The notes under the pieces: generated by a model | Database searches by the model: none | What the model was told of the DNA's origin: nothing | The model's input: the letters and a program-made list of their open reading frames with translations, nothing else | Assembly: GCA_963709525.1 (NCBI GenBank) | Contig: CAVPXB010000023.1 | Span: 62,001 to 126,000 of the forward strand | From: CAIWHR01 sp963709525 | GTDB lineage: Bacteria; Pseudomonadota; Gammaproteobacteria; Burkholderiales; Casimicrobiaceae | Reading direction: 5' to 3' | DNA: 64,000 nucleotides | Made by a program: the position numbers and the translations under genes | In this document: positions 33,492-46,404 of the stretch, in pieces | Position numbering within the stretch: position 1 is the first letter of the stretch | How the letters are laid out: every line of letters begins with the position of its first letter

Positions 33492-34883
33492 TCACCGGAT
33501 CGGAGCGGTGCCCGCCAGGTCCGCGAGCAGGGCTTGCGCAGCCTCGACGCCGCTTCTCACCGCCGCTTCGATGGTGGCGGGCAACCCGGGATCGGTGTAG
33601 TCACCGGCGAGGTAGAGTCCGGGCGCGATGCGGCCGGCAGCGGGCCGTTCGAGGCCGGGCGTGCACGCGTAGGTGGCGCGCCGTTCGGCGATGACACGGC
33701 TCCATGCGAGCGGCGGCAGATTCGGGTCAAGGCGACGCACCTGCGCCAGGACATCGCCGGCCAGCGTCGCGTGGTCCATGTCGTCGTGCGGACCGTGGGC
33801 GCTGATCACCACCGACAGCAGCGAATGCTTGCCTGCGCTGGCGCCGGGAGGGAGCGCGGCGCTGCGGTCGAACACCCACTGCCCGGGCGCATCGTCCAGG
33901 CGCTCGACCCGGCAGGTCATGGAGACAGGACCCGCGAACGCAAGATTGACGGTCGTGATCGATTCGTAGCGAAACGCCGCCAGGCTCGCCAGAGCTCGTG
34001 CGCAGGCGGGCATGCGGGCGGCTTCCGGATCGAAGGTGCTCGCCAGCTGATGCGGGCCCACGGCGACAATGGCGGCAGCGAACGACCCGCCCTGGCCCGC
34101 GAGCGTGAGGGCGATGCGGCCGTCGGCAAATCGCAGGTTGCGGACGGTGGTGCCGGTGAGGACGAGGCCGCCGCGGCCTTCCACGTGGCGCGCGGCAGCC
34201 TCGGGAAACAGCGTCGACAGGTCAACCGTCGGCAGCACGAAATCGCTCATCGCGCGGCGGCTGAAAAATGCCTCGCGGACCACGTTGGCGAAGATCTGCG
34301 CCGACGCTTCCTCGGGCAGCGTGTTGAGGGCGGCGATGCACAGCGGAGCGAGAACGGCGTCGAAAGCGGCTTTCGGCACGCCCGCAAAGCAGGCTGCGAC
34401 ATCCTGGCCTGCAGGGACCCGGAAGTGCTGCCGCTTGAGGTCGAGCAGTCGTAAGGTCAACGCCCGCCGCGCGGTCCAGTCGAGGCCGCGCGCGACAAGG
34501 AGCGCGCCGGCGAGATGCAGCGGTGCGGGCGCCCGCCAGGCCACGAGATCGAGCGCGTGTGGCTGGCATCCGAACGGGCGCAGCGCCAACGGCATGCGCG
34601 CATAGAGCGCCTTTGCCGGGCAATTTCCGTGCACGCGGGCGACGAGGCGCAGCGTTTCGCGGTACGCGCCCAGCAGCAGGTGCTGTCCGTTGTCGATGCG
34701 CACGCCGTCGCGCTCGACTCGCCGCGCTCGTCCGCCGAGCACGCGCGCCTGCTCGACGAGCGTCACCGGCAGGCCGTGGTCGGCGAGGGTGACCGCGGCG
34801 GCGCAACCCGCCCAGCCGCCGCCGACGATGGCGATCCGCGCTGCGGCGGTCGCTGCCCCTATTTGTGGCGCGAAGTCGTCCAC
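33492..34883 (-). CDS. hpnE: Hydroxysqualene dehydroxylase HpnE
   Basis: HpnE is an FAD amine-oxidoreductase-like enzyme that reduces hydroxysqualene to squalene, third step of the HpnCDE route. It has the dinucleotide-binding motif IAIVGGGWAGCAAAVTLADHG followed by VEQARVLGGRARRV, NGQHLLLGAYRETLRL and the C-terminal GLYLAGDYTDPGLPATIEAAVRSG. The family N-terminus sits right at the FAD motif. The best start codon is GTG at 34883, overlapping hpnD by 25 bases (463 residues). The long open frame further upstream over hpnD is a shadow. Confidence 0.9.
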   Translation of the reverse strand: MDDFAPQIGAATAAARIAIVGGGWAGCAAAVTLADHGLPVTLVEQARVLGGRARRVERDGVRIDNGQHLLLGAYRETLRLVARVHGNCPAKALYARMPLALRPFGCQPHALDLVAWRAPAPLHLAGALLVARGLDWTARRALTLRLLDLKRQHFRVPAGQDVAACFAGVPKAAFDAVLAPLCIAALNTLPEEASAQIFANVVREAFFSRRAMSDFVLPTVDLSTLFPEAAARHVEGRGGLVLTGTTVRNLRFADGRIALTLAGQGGSFAAAIVAVGPHQLASTFDPEAARMPACARALASLAAFRYESITTVNLAFAGPVSMTCRVERLDDAPGQWVFDRSAALPPGASAGKHSLLSVVISAHGPHDDMDHATLAGDVLAQVRRLDPNLPPLAWSRVIAERRATYACTPGLERPAAGRIAPGLYLAGDYTDPGLPATIEAAVRSGVEAAQALLADLAGTAPIR

Positions 34884-35692
34884 GCGAGCCACAGCTTGCG
34901 CAACGGCGTCAGCGCGATGCGCTGGTTCAGGACGGCGTATTGCTCGCGTTCGATTTCGTCGAGCAGCGTCCGGTAGATCGCCGCCATGATGACGCCTGGG
35001 CGCTGGGTCACCCGATCGACGGCCGGCAACTGCGCCATCGCCCGCTCGTACCATTGCCGGGCGCGGCGGACCTGATCGGCCATCAGGGCGCGGAACGCGT
35101 CGGTTTCCTGGCGTTGCAGCAGCGTCGACGGCAGGACGCCGTGGCGGGCCAGGTCGTCCTGGGGCAGGTAGATGCGGCCGCGACGCGCATCCTCGCCAAC
35201 GTCGCGGATGATGTTGGTGAGCTGAAAGGCGATGCCAAGGTCGTGCGCATAACCCTGTGTGGACGGATCGGTGCGGCCGAAGATTTCCGCGGACATGAGC
35301 CCCACGACACCGGCGACGCGGTGGCAATACGTTTCGAGGTCGGGGAAGTCGAGATACCGGTTGCGATCGATGTCCATCAGCATGCCGTCGATCACGGCCT
35401 GCAGATGCGCTTCCGGCAGGCGATAGTGGGCGACGACCGGTTGCAGTGCGCGGCCCACCAGGTGCTGCGGCGTGCCGCCGTAGGTGGCCGCAATCTCGTT
35501 GCGCCACCACGCGAGCCTGGTGCGCGCGATCGCGGGGTCCGCCACGTCGTCGACGATGTCGTCGACTTCGCGGCAGAACGCGTAAAGCGCCGTGATGGCG
35601 CGCCTTCGCTCACGCGGCAGGAACAGGAAGCTGTAATAGAAACTCGAGCCGCTGCGCGCGGCTTTCTGCTGGCAGTACTCGTCGGGCGTCAT
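34859..35692 (-). CDS. hpnD: Presqualene diphosphate synthase HpnD
   Basis: HpnD condenses two farnesyl diphosphates to presqualene diphosphate. The 277-residue protein has the first aspartate-rich motif REVDDIVDDVAD and the second region QLTNIIRDVGEDARRGRIYLPQDDL. A YCHRVAGVVGLMSAEIFG helix lies between them. The start ATG overlaps the hpnC stop by four bases. Middle gene of hpnC-hpnD-hpnE. Confidence 0.93.
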   Translation of the reverse strand: MTPDEYCQQKAARSGSSFYYSFLFLPRERRRAITALYAFCREVDDIVDDVADPAIARTRLAWWRNEIAATYGGTPQHLVGRALQPVVAHYRLPEAHLQAVIDGMLMDIDRNRYLDFPDLETYCHRVAGVVGLMSAEIFGRTDPSTQGYAHDLGIAFQLTNIIRDVGEDARRGRIYLPQDDLARHGVLPSTLLQRQETDAFRALMADQVRRARQWYERAMAQLPAVDRVTQRPGVIMAAIYRTLLDEIEREQYAVLNQRIALTPLRKLWLAWTTSRHK

Positions 35693-36531
35693 GAAGCCGA
35701 TGCAAACAGGGTGTGCCGACGCGGCGGGAAAAGCGCGTCGCGCGCGACGCCGAGCCAGTCCAGGCGGCCGATCCGGGGCCGACGGCGGAATACGTCACCG
35801 TGCACCGACTCGATGCCATCGAGGATGCGGTGCCCGCCCGCCAGCACGGCCGCGAGTTCAAGTCCCTGCCGCCAAGGGAGTGCGCGCGTGAGCGGACGTC
35901 CGGACTCCAGCATGCGGCGCGTTCGCTTTACCTCGAACGCCATCAATGCCTGCCAGCGCTCGCTGCAGCGAGCGCTCGCGATGTCATTTTCGCTGACAGC
36001 GTAGTGATCGAGATCCTCGCGCGGGATGTAGATGCGCCCGCGGGTCCAATCCGGGGCGACATCCTGCCAGAAATTGACGAGTTGCAACGCGGTGCAGATC
36101 GCGTCGCTCGCGCCAAGGTTTGCCGGCGTGGCGGCGCCGTAGAGGTGCAAAAGCAGCCGACCCACCGAATTGGCCGAGCGGCGACAGTAGTCCTGCAGAT
36201 CCACGTAGTTCGCGTAGCGATTTACGGTGACGTCCTGCCTGAACGCCGACAGGAGATCGCGGAAGGGCGCCAGCGGCAGCTGGTGGCGAAGGATTGCCGC
36301 CGCCAGTTCCGGGAATGGCGGTTCGGCTGGCGGCAGTCGCTCGGCGATCGCATCGATGGCCCGCTCGTATCGGCGCAGCGATGCCAGTCGCAGGGAGGCG
36401 GCGACATCGCCCTCGTCGGCGAAATCGTCCGCGTTGCGCGCGAACTGGTAGATGGCGACCACAGCCGGGCGGAGCGCTCGTGGCAGGAGCACTGACGCGA
36501 CCGGAAAATTTTCGTAATGGGCGACTGACAC
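35689..36531 (-). CDS. hpnC: Hydroxysqualene synthase HpnC
   Basis: HpnC converts presqualene diphosphate to hydroxysqualene. The 280-residue protein starts near SVAHYENFPVASVLLPR, a clear family signature. It has FARNADDFADEGD in the first aspartate-rich position, QLVNFWQDVAPDWTRGRIYIPREDL in the second, and a SANSVGRLLLHLYG helix. The start is probably GTG at 36531; a TTG at 36546 is the other option. It is first of the operon, divergent from tRNA-Leu. No squalene-hopene cyclase gene is in the window. Confidence 0.92.
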   Translation of the reverse strand: MSVAHYENFPVASVLLPRALRPAVVAIYQFARNADDFADEGDVAASLRLASLRRYERAIDAIAERLPPAEPPFPELAAAILRHQLPLAPFRDLLSAFRQDVTVNRYANYVDLQDYCRRSANSVGRLLLHLYGAATPANLGASDAICTALQLVNFWQDVAPDWTRGRIYIPREDLDHYAVSENDIASARCSERWQALMAFEVKRTRRMLESGRPLTRALPWRQGLELAAVLAGGHRILDGIESVHGDVFRRRPRIGRLDWLGVARDALFPPRRHTLFASAS

Positions 36532-36658
36532 GCGGGAGCGGCGCAAGGCGCCGAAATGACCCTATTCGTCAACAGAGAAACCCCCGGACCGACGACGTTC
36601 TTGCACTGGCAGCGGAGACACGGATCGACTATACTTGCGCGTTACGCGGAAGCGGTGC

Positions 36659-36745
<87 letters not shown>

Positions 36746-36773
36746 GGGCAACACTAGCAAGGATTCGACGCAT

Positions 36774-38084
36774 ATGCAAACCAGTTTGGAGACCCTGGGT
36801 CAACTCGAGCGCCGCCTCAACGTGGCGGTGCCGTTGGCCGAGATCGATACCGAGGTCGAGAAGCGTCTCGTCCGCCTCGCGAAAAACGTCAAGATCGCCG
36901 GTTTCCGGCCGGGCAAGGTGCCGCTCAAGATGGTGGCGCAGCAATACGGTCCGCAGGTGCGCTCGGAAGTCATCACCGATACGGTGCAGGCAAGCTTTTC
37001 CAGCGCCGTTCGTTCGGAGCAGCTGCGGGTTGCGGGATATCCGCGCATCGAGCCCAAGACCGGCGACGCCGCATCGGGACAGCTCGAGTTCTCGGCGGTG
37101 TTCGAGATCTACCCGGAGGTCAAGCTCGGCGACCTGTCGACTGTCACCATCGAACGTCCCGCCGCGGAAGTGACGGCGGTCGACGTTGCCAACACGATCG
37201 AAGCCTTGCGCAAGCAGCGGACGACCTGGAACACGGTCGAACGCGCTGCGGCGGCGGGCGATCGGGTCACCGTCGATTTCTCGGGCCGCATTGACGGGGT
37301 CGAGTTCTCCGGCGGGCAGGCCAAGGATTTTCCGATCACGCTGGGCGAAGGCCAGATGTTGCCGGAGTTCGAGGCGGCACTGGCGGGGGTCCGGGCCGGC
37401 GACAGAAAGACCTTTCCGCTGACATTCCCGGCCGATTATCACGGCAAGGATGTTGCGGGAAAGAGCGCGGAGTTCGTCCTCTCGGTCGCCTCGGTGGCCG
37501 AGCCGCAATTGCCCGCGGTCGACGATGCGTTTGCCAAGGCCTTCGGCATCGCGAGCGGGAGCCTCGAGGATTTGCACGCCGAAATCGAATCCAATCTCAA
37601 GCTGGAACTCAAACGAAAGATCGAGGCCAAGGTCAAGGATCAGGCACTGGCGGCGCTGCGGCAGAAGGCCGAGTTCGCGATTCCGAAATCGCTGGTCGAA
37701 CTCGAAGCGCAGGCGATGGCCGAGCGCATGACGGCCGATCTGAAGCAGAAGGGCATGAAAACCGAGGACATCAGGCTGACACCGGATCTCTTTCGCGCCA
37801 ACGCCGAGGACCGCGTCGCGCTCGGACTGGTGCTCGGTGAAATTGTGCGCACCGAGGCCCTGCAGGCGAAGCCGGAGCAGGTCAAGGCCATGGTGCAGGA
37901 GGCGGCACAGACCTACGAGCAGCCGGACGCCGTCGTTCGCTGGCACTATGAGAAGCCCGAACGTCTGAACGAGTTCGAGGCGCTGGTCGTCGAGCGCAAT
38001 GTTGTCGAATGGGTGCTGGCGCGCGCCCAGGTTCTGGACAAGCCGACCGAGTTTGCGCAACTCATGTCGCCGCCGGCGCGTTGA
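36774..38084 (+). CDS. tig: Trigger factor, ribosome-bound chaperone and prolyl isomerase
   Basis: Trigger factor binds nascent chains at the ribosome exit. The 436-residue protein has the ribosome-binding signature GFRPGKVP in KNVKIAGFRPGKVPLKMV. The central FKBP-like domain shows GDRVTVDFSGRIDGVEFSGG and LPEFEAALAGVRAGDRKTF. The long C-terminal helical cradle completes it. ATG 36774 follows AAGG. It leads the tig-clpP-clpX-lon-hup cluster. Confidence 0.97.
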   Translation: MQTSLETLGQLERRLNVAVPLAEIDTEVEKRLVRLAKNVKIAGFRPGKVPLKMVAQQYGPQVRSEVITDTVQASFSSAVRSEQLRVAGYPRIEPKTGDAASGQLEFSAVFEIYPEVKLGDLSTVTIERPAAEVTAVDVANTIEALRKQRTTWNTVERAAAAGDRVTVDFSGRIDGVEFSGGQAKDFPITLGEGQMLPEFEAALAGVRAGDRKTFPLTFPADYHGKDVAGKSAEFVLSVASVAEPQLPAVDDAFAKAFGIASGSLEDLHAEIESNLKLELKRKIEAKVKDQALAALRQKAEFAIPKSLVELEAQAMAERMTADLKQKGMKTEDIRLTPDLFRANAEDRVALGLVLGEIVRTEALQAKPEQVKAMVQEAAQTYEQPDAVVRWHYEKPERLNEFEALVVERNVVEWVLARAQVLDKPTEFAQLMSPPAR

Positions 38085-38300
38085 CCCCCGGGACGCGTCA
38101 TTGCCGGCTGCGTGGGATGCCACAACCGGTAGGCCACAAGTCGGCAGCCATCCCGACAGGCTCCCGGCCGCTTGCATTCGCGGTTCGCGCCCCGACCTAC
38201 AATCGAAGGTGGACGCCCTGGATTCCCGCCTTGGCGCTGTCCACAACGACCGCCCACTGGGCGGCCAATAACCGCCCCATGGGCGATTGACGAGGGCAAC

Positions 38301-38912
38301 ATGGAAGAAGCGAAAGCGCTGGGCCTGGTTCCGATGGTCATCGAGCAGAGCGGACGCGGCGAGCGCGCTTACGACATCTACTCGCGGCTGCTCAAGGAAC
38401 GCGTGATCTTCCTGGTCGGCCCCGTCAACGACGTGGCGGCCAACCTGATCGTCGCGCAAATGCTGTTCCTCGAGTCGGAAAACCCGGACAAGGACATCAA
38501 TTTCTACATCAACTCGCCGGGGGGATCGGTGTCCTCGGGCATGGCGATTTTCGACACCATGCAGTTCATCAAGCCCGACGTCTCGACGCTCTGCGTCGGC
38601 ATGGCGGCGAGCATGGGGGCATTCCTGCTCGCGGCCGGCGCCAAGGGCAAGCGCTTTTCGCTGCCGAATTCCACGGTGATGATCCACCAGCCCTCGGGCG
38701 GTTTCCAGGGGCAGGTTTCCGACATCGAGCGTCACGCGCAATTCGTGATCGACCTCAAGAGGCGGTTCATCAACCAGATGGCCGGTTTCACCGGACGCAC
38801 CTACGAGCAGGTCGAACTCGATCACGACCGCGACAACTTCCTTACCGCGGCGCAGGCCAAGGACTACGGCATCGTCGATCAGGTCTTGCAGAAGCGGGGC
38901 CAAGCCGGTTAA
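38301..38912 (+). CDS. clpP: ATP-dependent Clp protease proteolytic subunit
   Basis: ClpP forms the tetradecameric serine peptidase chamber for ClpX/ClpA. The 203-residue protein has YINSPGGSVSSGMAIFDTM, the nucleophile in CVGMAASMGAFLLAAG, the histidine in STVMIHQPSGGFQGQ and the aspartate in ELDHDRDNF. ATG 38301 follows GAGGG. An in-frame ATG at 38334 marks where the processed protein may begin (VIEQSGRGERAYD). Confidence 0.97.
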   Translation: MEEAKALGLVPMVIEQSGRGERAYDIYSRLLKERVIFLVGPVNDVAANLIVAQMLFLESENPDKDINFYINSPGGSVSSGMAIFDTMQFIKPDVSTLCVGMAASMGAFLLAAGAKGKRFSLPNSTVMIHQPSGGFQGQVSDIERHAQFVIDLKRRFINQMAGFTGRTYEQVELDHDRDNFLTAAQAKDYGIVDQVLQKRGQAG

Positions 38913-38968
38913 AGTCGGCGCAGGACCGCCTTTTCGACCCGCCGCTCACTTCGCGATCACACCGCCCG

Positions 38969-40237
<1,269 letters not shown>

Positions 40238-40353
40238 CTGCGCGGACGGGGCGCTCCTCGCCCGGCCGCCGCCTTTACGCTTGATAATGGGGCCGGCCGG
40301 CCTCACTATTGGACCAACCCGTACCGACCCGGTACCCTCTGCAAGGCTGCGCC

Positions 40354-42798
<2,445 letters not shown>

Positions 42799-42882
42799 CC
42801 GATCGCGGAATCGGGCGGCGCCGTCGCCGCGTGGCGCCGCCGGTTCTTGCGGGCGCGGTGAAGCGCTGCGCGCGCAGTTCGC

Positions 42883-42912
42883 TTGACATGCGGAAAATCC
42901 GGTTGCTATATG
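42883..42912 (+). promoter_or_regulatory. Sigma-70 promoter before the HU gene
   Basis: TTGACA (42883-42888) and CTATAT (42906-42911) are 17 bases apart, an almost ideal sigma-70 arrangement in the 220-base gap between lon and the HU gene. Transcription would begin near 42919, leaving a leader of about 100 bases. The tRNA-Val and tRNA-Asp genes and a terminator lie downstream of HU on the same strand. Confidence 0.75.
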
Positions 42913-43018
42913 GACCTTTTGCCCGCTTCTTTCCACGACTGCTTCGCATTACCGTGTCGCAACGACCTCGGGCCCGGTGCCCGTCCTCGCGGCGATCCAC
43001 CATCCGGGGGAACGCACA

Positions 43019-43291
43019 GTGAACAAATCCGAACTCATCGACGCCATCGCGCGCCATGCCGACATTTCCAAGGCCGCCGCGGGGCGCGCGCTCGACGCCA
43101 CGCTTGGTGCCATCGCCGGGTCGCTGAAGCGCGGCGACATCGTGACCCTCGTCGGGTTCGGCTCGTTCTTCGTCGGCAAGCGGACCGCGCGCGCAGGTCG
43201 CAATCCACGCACCGGCGAGGTGATCGGGATTCGCGCCGCGAAGGTTCCGAAGTTCCGTGCTGGAAAAGCACTCAAGGATGCTGTAAACTGA
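43019..43291 (+). CDS. hupB: DNA-binding protein HU-beta type
   Basis: HU is a nucleoid architectural protein. The 90-residue protein reads VNKSELIDAIARHADISKAAA with GTG start at 43019, then GFGSFFVGKRTARAGRNPRTGE and the final AGKALKDAVN, typical HU length and sequence. It lies downstream of lon, the usual site for hupB. It belongs to the same fold as IhfA at 11287. Confidence 0.95.
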   Translation: MNKSELIDAIARHADISKAAAGRALDATLGAIAGSLKRGDIVTLVGFGSFFVGKRTARAGRNPRTGEVIGIRAAKVPKFRAGKALKDAVN

Positions 43292-43380
43292 TGAGCTTGA
43301 TTGACGGTGCTTGTGCCAAGAGGGTGTCGGGGGCGCGAGGCCAGTGGGTGGTGACCGGGGCTCGTCGGCAATCGGCGCAT

Positions 43381-43456
43381 GGGTGCTTAGCTCAGTTGGT
43401 AGAGCGTCGCCCTTACAAGGCGAATGTCGGCGGTTCGAGCCCGTCAGCACCCACCA
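43381..43456 (+). tRNA. tRNA-Val (anticodon TAC)
   Basis: Cloverleaf with acceptor GGGTGCT/AGCACCC, D arm GCTC..GAGC, anticodon stem TCGCC/GGCGA around CTTACAA (TAC), T loop TTCGAGC, discriminator A and encoded CCA (43454-43456). It lies between HU and tRNA-Asp. Confidence 0.96.
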
Positions 43457-43498
43457 GTTTGAAAGCCGATGCGACAGCGGAATGCGCAGCGGACCAGG

Positions 43499-43575
43499 GG
43501 AGTGGTAGTTCAGTTGGTTAGAATACCGGCCTGTCACGCCGGGGGTCGCGGGTTCGAGTCCCGTCCACTCCGCCA
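43499..43575 (+). tRNA. tRNA-Asp (anticodon GTC)
   Basis: Cloverleaf with acceptor GGAGTGG/CCACTCC, anticodon stem CCGGC/GCCGG around CTGTCAC (GTC), T loop TTCGAGT, discriminator G and encoded CCA. It follows tRNA-Val by 42 bases and is probably co-transcribed with it. Confidence 0.97.
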
Positions 43576-43585
43576 ATAACGCACG

Positions 43586-43612
43586 AAGGGCGAACGCGAG
43601 TTCGCCCTTTTT
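43586..43612 (+). terminator. Rho-independent terminator after tRNA-Asp
   Basis: The arms AAGGGCGAAC (43586-43595) and GTTCGCCCTT (43600-43609) form a ten-base stem with a four-base loop, running directly into TTTTT. It closes the HU/tRNA-Val/tRNA-Asp transcription unit before ppiD. Confidence 0.88.
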
Positions 43613-43704
43613 GATATCGATGCCGCATTCGCACCCGGCGCGAAGTCGGCAGCAGATGATCGAGGGCACGCGCATCGGCGTCCCCCGACTTACAGGCTGA
43701 AGCC

Positions 43705-45612
43705 ATGTTCGATTTCGTCTCCAATCACAAACGCATCGTCCAGGTCGTTCTCGCCATGATCGCGTTGCCGTTCGCGTTCTTCGGCGTCGACTACTACTTC
43801 CGCAGCGGCAACGCAGCGGCGACCGACGTGGCCAAGGTCGGCAAGCAGCCGATCTCCGTGGCCGAGTTCGATCAGGCGCTGCGCGAGCAGCAGGACCGCA
43901 TGCGGCAGCAACTGGGCCGCAATTTCGATCCGGCCATATTCGACAATGCCGAGGTCCGCTACTCGATACTGGAGACGCTGGTGAACCAGCACGTCCTGCG
44001 GCAAAAGGCGCGCACCGAGGGTTTCCGCGTCGCCGATTCGCAGTTGCAGCAGTTCATCGCCGAAATTCCGGCATTTCAGGAAAACGGAAAGTTCTCGCCC
44101 GAGCGCTACCGTCAATTGCTCGCCGCCCAGAACATGTCGCCGCTGATGTTCGAGGATCGCGTGCGCCAGGAGCTCACGTTGTCGCCATTGCAGGATCCGG
44201 TGGTGTTGGGCGGGATCGTCGCGCGCGGCTCGGGCGAGCGCTATATCGCCCTCCTGGAGCAGCAGCGGGAGATCGCACTGGCCACCGTGGAAGCAGAGCC
44301 CTTCGTCAAGGACGTGAAGGTCGACGACGCGGGCATCAAGAGCTTCTACGACGCCAACCTCAAGGCGTTCGAGACGCCGGAACAGGTGAAGTTCGAGTAC
44401 GTGCTGCTCACCCAGGACGCGCTGCTCGTGCAGGTGAACGTCGACGCCGCCGAGGTGAGGAAGCATTACGACGAGAACGCCAAACTCTACACGCAGGGCG
44501 AAGAGCGGAAGGCGGCGCACATCCTCATCGCCGTGAAGCCGGATGCCAGGGACGAGGACAAGGCGGCGGCGAGGAAGAAAGCCGAAGATCTCGCCGGGCA
44601 AGTCAAGGCCGCGCCGGGGAGGTTTGCCGAGCTCGCGAAGCTGCACTCGCAGGATCCCGGTTCGGCAGCGCAAGGCGGCGATCTGGGCAGTTTCGGACGC
44701 GGCACGATGGTCAAGACGTTCGACGATGCGGTCTTTGCCATGAAGCCCGGCGAGATCAGCGGGCCCGTACAAACCGAGTTCGGTTATCACGTGATCCGCC
44801 TGGACGCAGTGACCGCCGCCAAGACACGGCCCTTTGACGAGGTGAAGGCGCAGATCGAGACCGATCTCAAGCGGCAGAGGGCGGCACAAAAGTTCGCCAG
44901 CGCGGCGGACCAGTTGCAGAACCTGGTCTACGAGCAGGCAGATTCGCTGCGCCCGGCCGCGGAAAAGATCGGGCTTGAGGTCAAGACCTCGCCGCTGGTC
45001 ACACGCAGCGACGCGCAGAAGATCGCCCTGGGCAACGCCAAGTTTGTTCAGGCGCTGTTCTCGCCCGAATCGCTGCAGAGCAAACGCAACACCGAGGCGA
45101 TCGAGGTCGGCCCCAATGCGCTGATGGCGGGTCGCATCGTCGAGCACAGGCCCGCCGCGCCCCGGGCACTTGCCGACGTCTCCGACGAGATCCGCCGCCA
45201 GCTGGTGCGCAAGGCGGCCAGCGAACTCGCGCAAGCGGCGGGACGCGAGAAACTCGCGTTGCTGGAGCAGGGCAAGTCGGCCAAGGATGCCGGCGTCACG
45301 TTCGGAAAAACGGTGCCGCTTTCGCGCAACCAGGCCCAGCCCGGGTTCTCGCCCGACGCGTTGGCGCGCATCTTTCGCATCTCTCCCGACGCGCTGCCCA
45401 AGTATCTTGGAGCGCCCAATGAGCGTGGCGGCTTTTCGATCTACAGGGTCGAGAAGGTGATCGCTTCGCCGCCTGCGGATGGCGCCAAGCTGGCGGCCGC
45501 CGGCTCGCGGCTGGGCGACCAGCTGGGCCGCGAGCTCTTCGGCGCCTACCTGGGAGTGCTGAAATCGAAGTCGAACGTGACGATCAACCAGGCCAACGTC
45601 GAGAAGAAGTGA
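43705..45612 (+). CDS. ppiD: Peptidylprolyl isomerase/chaperone PpiD (SurA N-domain type)
   Basis: PpiD is an inner-membrane-anchored periplasmic chaperone near the Sec translocon. The 635-residue protein has a single N-terminal helix (RIVQVVLAMIALPFAFFGV), then a SurA-like domain with FDQALREQQDRMRQQLGRNFD. The central parvulin domain shows AAHILIAVKPDA, SQDPGSAAQGGDLGSFGRG and TEFGYHVIRLD. The place after lon-hup is conserved. It is convergent with the DUF4124 gene. Confidence 0.94.
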   Translation: MFDFVSNHKRIVQVVLAMIALPFAFFGVDYYFRSGNAAATDVAKVGKQPISVAEFDQALREQQDRMRQQLGRNFDPAIFDNAEVRYSILETLVNQHVLRQKARTEGFRVADSQLQQFIAEIPAFQENGKFSPERYRQLLAAQNMSPLMFEDRVRQELTLSPLQDPVVLGGIVARGSGERYIALLEQQREIALATVEAEPFVKDVKVDDAGIKSFYDANLKAFETPEQVKFEYVLLTQDALLVQVNVDAAEVRKHYDENAKLYTQGEERKAAHILIAVKPDARDEDKAAARKKAEDLAGQVKAAPGRFAELAKLHSQDPGSAAQGGDLGSFGRGTMVKTFDDAVFAMKPGEISGPVQTEFGYHVIRLDAVTAAKTRPFDEVKAQIETDLKRQRAAQKFASAADQLQNLVYEQADSLRPAAEKIGLEVKTSPLVTRSDAQKIALGNAKFVQALFSPESLQSKRNTEAIEVGPNALMAGRIVEHRPAAPRALADVSDEIRRQLVRKAASELAQAAGREKLALLEQGKSAKDAGVTFGKTVPLSRNQAQPGFSPDALARIFRISPDALPKYLGAPNERGGFSIYRVEKVIASPPADGAKLAAAGSRLGDQLGRELFGAYLGVLKSKSNVTINQANVEKK

Positions 45613-45733
45613 CGCCTGCGCCGGCGCGGGGATGCGCCAAGCGGCGGGAAAGCCGGTCGCGCCCGCAGGAGCAACGCAGCAGAGACCGTCCCTTTGAGTC
45701 GCCGCAGTCTTGGTTGCCCGCCCGCCCTGGCGT

Positions 45734-46240
45734 TCAATTGGGGCAGTTGGCCTTGAGCCAGCGTTCCAGTTGCTGGCGTTCCTTCACCCGCGCCGCATCG
45801 TCGAGCAGCGCTCGCTCGCCTTTTTCGTTGATGCGATAGACGGCTTGCTGCCCTGCGGCCAACTCGCGCACCTGACCGGCCGCGCGGGCGCAGGCGGTGG
45901 CTTTCTTGTCGGCCTCGGCGCGTGATTTCGCGGTCTGCTCGTCCTGCTTCGCTCGCTCGGCCTCGCGCTTCTTGAGCTCGGCTTCCTGATTGGCCATTTC
46001 GCGCACCGCATGCGGATTCGCCGCCGGCGGTGTGGCGTTGAGTTGCTCGGACCTGATGTTGGCGGGCGGCGGCTGGTCGGAATACACCACGCGGCCGTTG
46101 GCGTCGATCCACTTGTAAAGCGCTGCCGCGGCGGGTACCGGCAGCACCAGGCACGCGACGGCGGCGGCGATGATCGCCATGCCCGCGGTACGGTTCGTCG
46201 CGTTGCGGCGCGGCGCATCTGCAATCAGGCGGTCGTTCAT
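45734..46240 (-). CDS. DUF4124 domain periplasmic protein
   Basis: The 168-residue protein has a hydrophobic export segment (MAIIAAAVACLVLPVPAAA, about residues 21-39). A DUF4124 domain follows (ALYKWIDANGRVVYSDQPPP), then a charged coiled-coil region (EMANQEAELKKREAERAKQ) and a C-terminal ERWLKANCP. Function is unknown. The ATG at 46180, right before the hydrophobic stretch, is an alternative start. It is divergent from guaB. Confidence 0.82.
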   Translation of the reverse strand: MNDRLIADAPRRNATNRTAGMAIIAAAVACLVLPVPAAAALYKWIDANGRVVYSDQPPPANIRSEQLNATPPAANPHAVREMANQEAELKKREAERAKQDEQTAKSRAEADKKATACARAAGQVRELAAGQQAVYRINEKGERALLDDAARVKERQQLERWLKANCPN

Positions 46241-46371
46241 GGGGAAGCCTCGACAGGTTTCATGACAATGGCAAGTTAATCCAAGATGGCAGGCAGGTCA
46301 AACCGCCCCCGCGAACGGAATCCCCGGGTCGTGTGCCGGCGCGTTCGTTCCGGGGCGGGAATTCGCACAGG

Positions 46372-46377
46372 TATAAT
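46372..46377 (+). promoter_or_regulatory. Probable -10 box of the guaBA operon
   Basis: A perfect TATAAT lies 27 bases before the guaB ATG. The candidate -35 at about 46348 (TTCCGG) is weak, so the promoter may need an activator or respond to growth rate. An AGGAG ribosome site follows at about 46391. Confidence 0.55.
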
Positions 46378-46404
46378 CCCATTTTGCGCCCAGGAGTTGA
46401 CCCG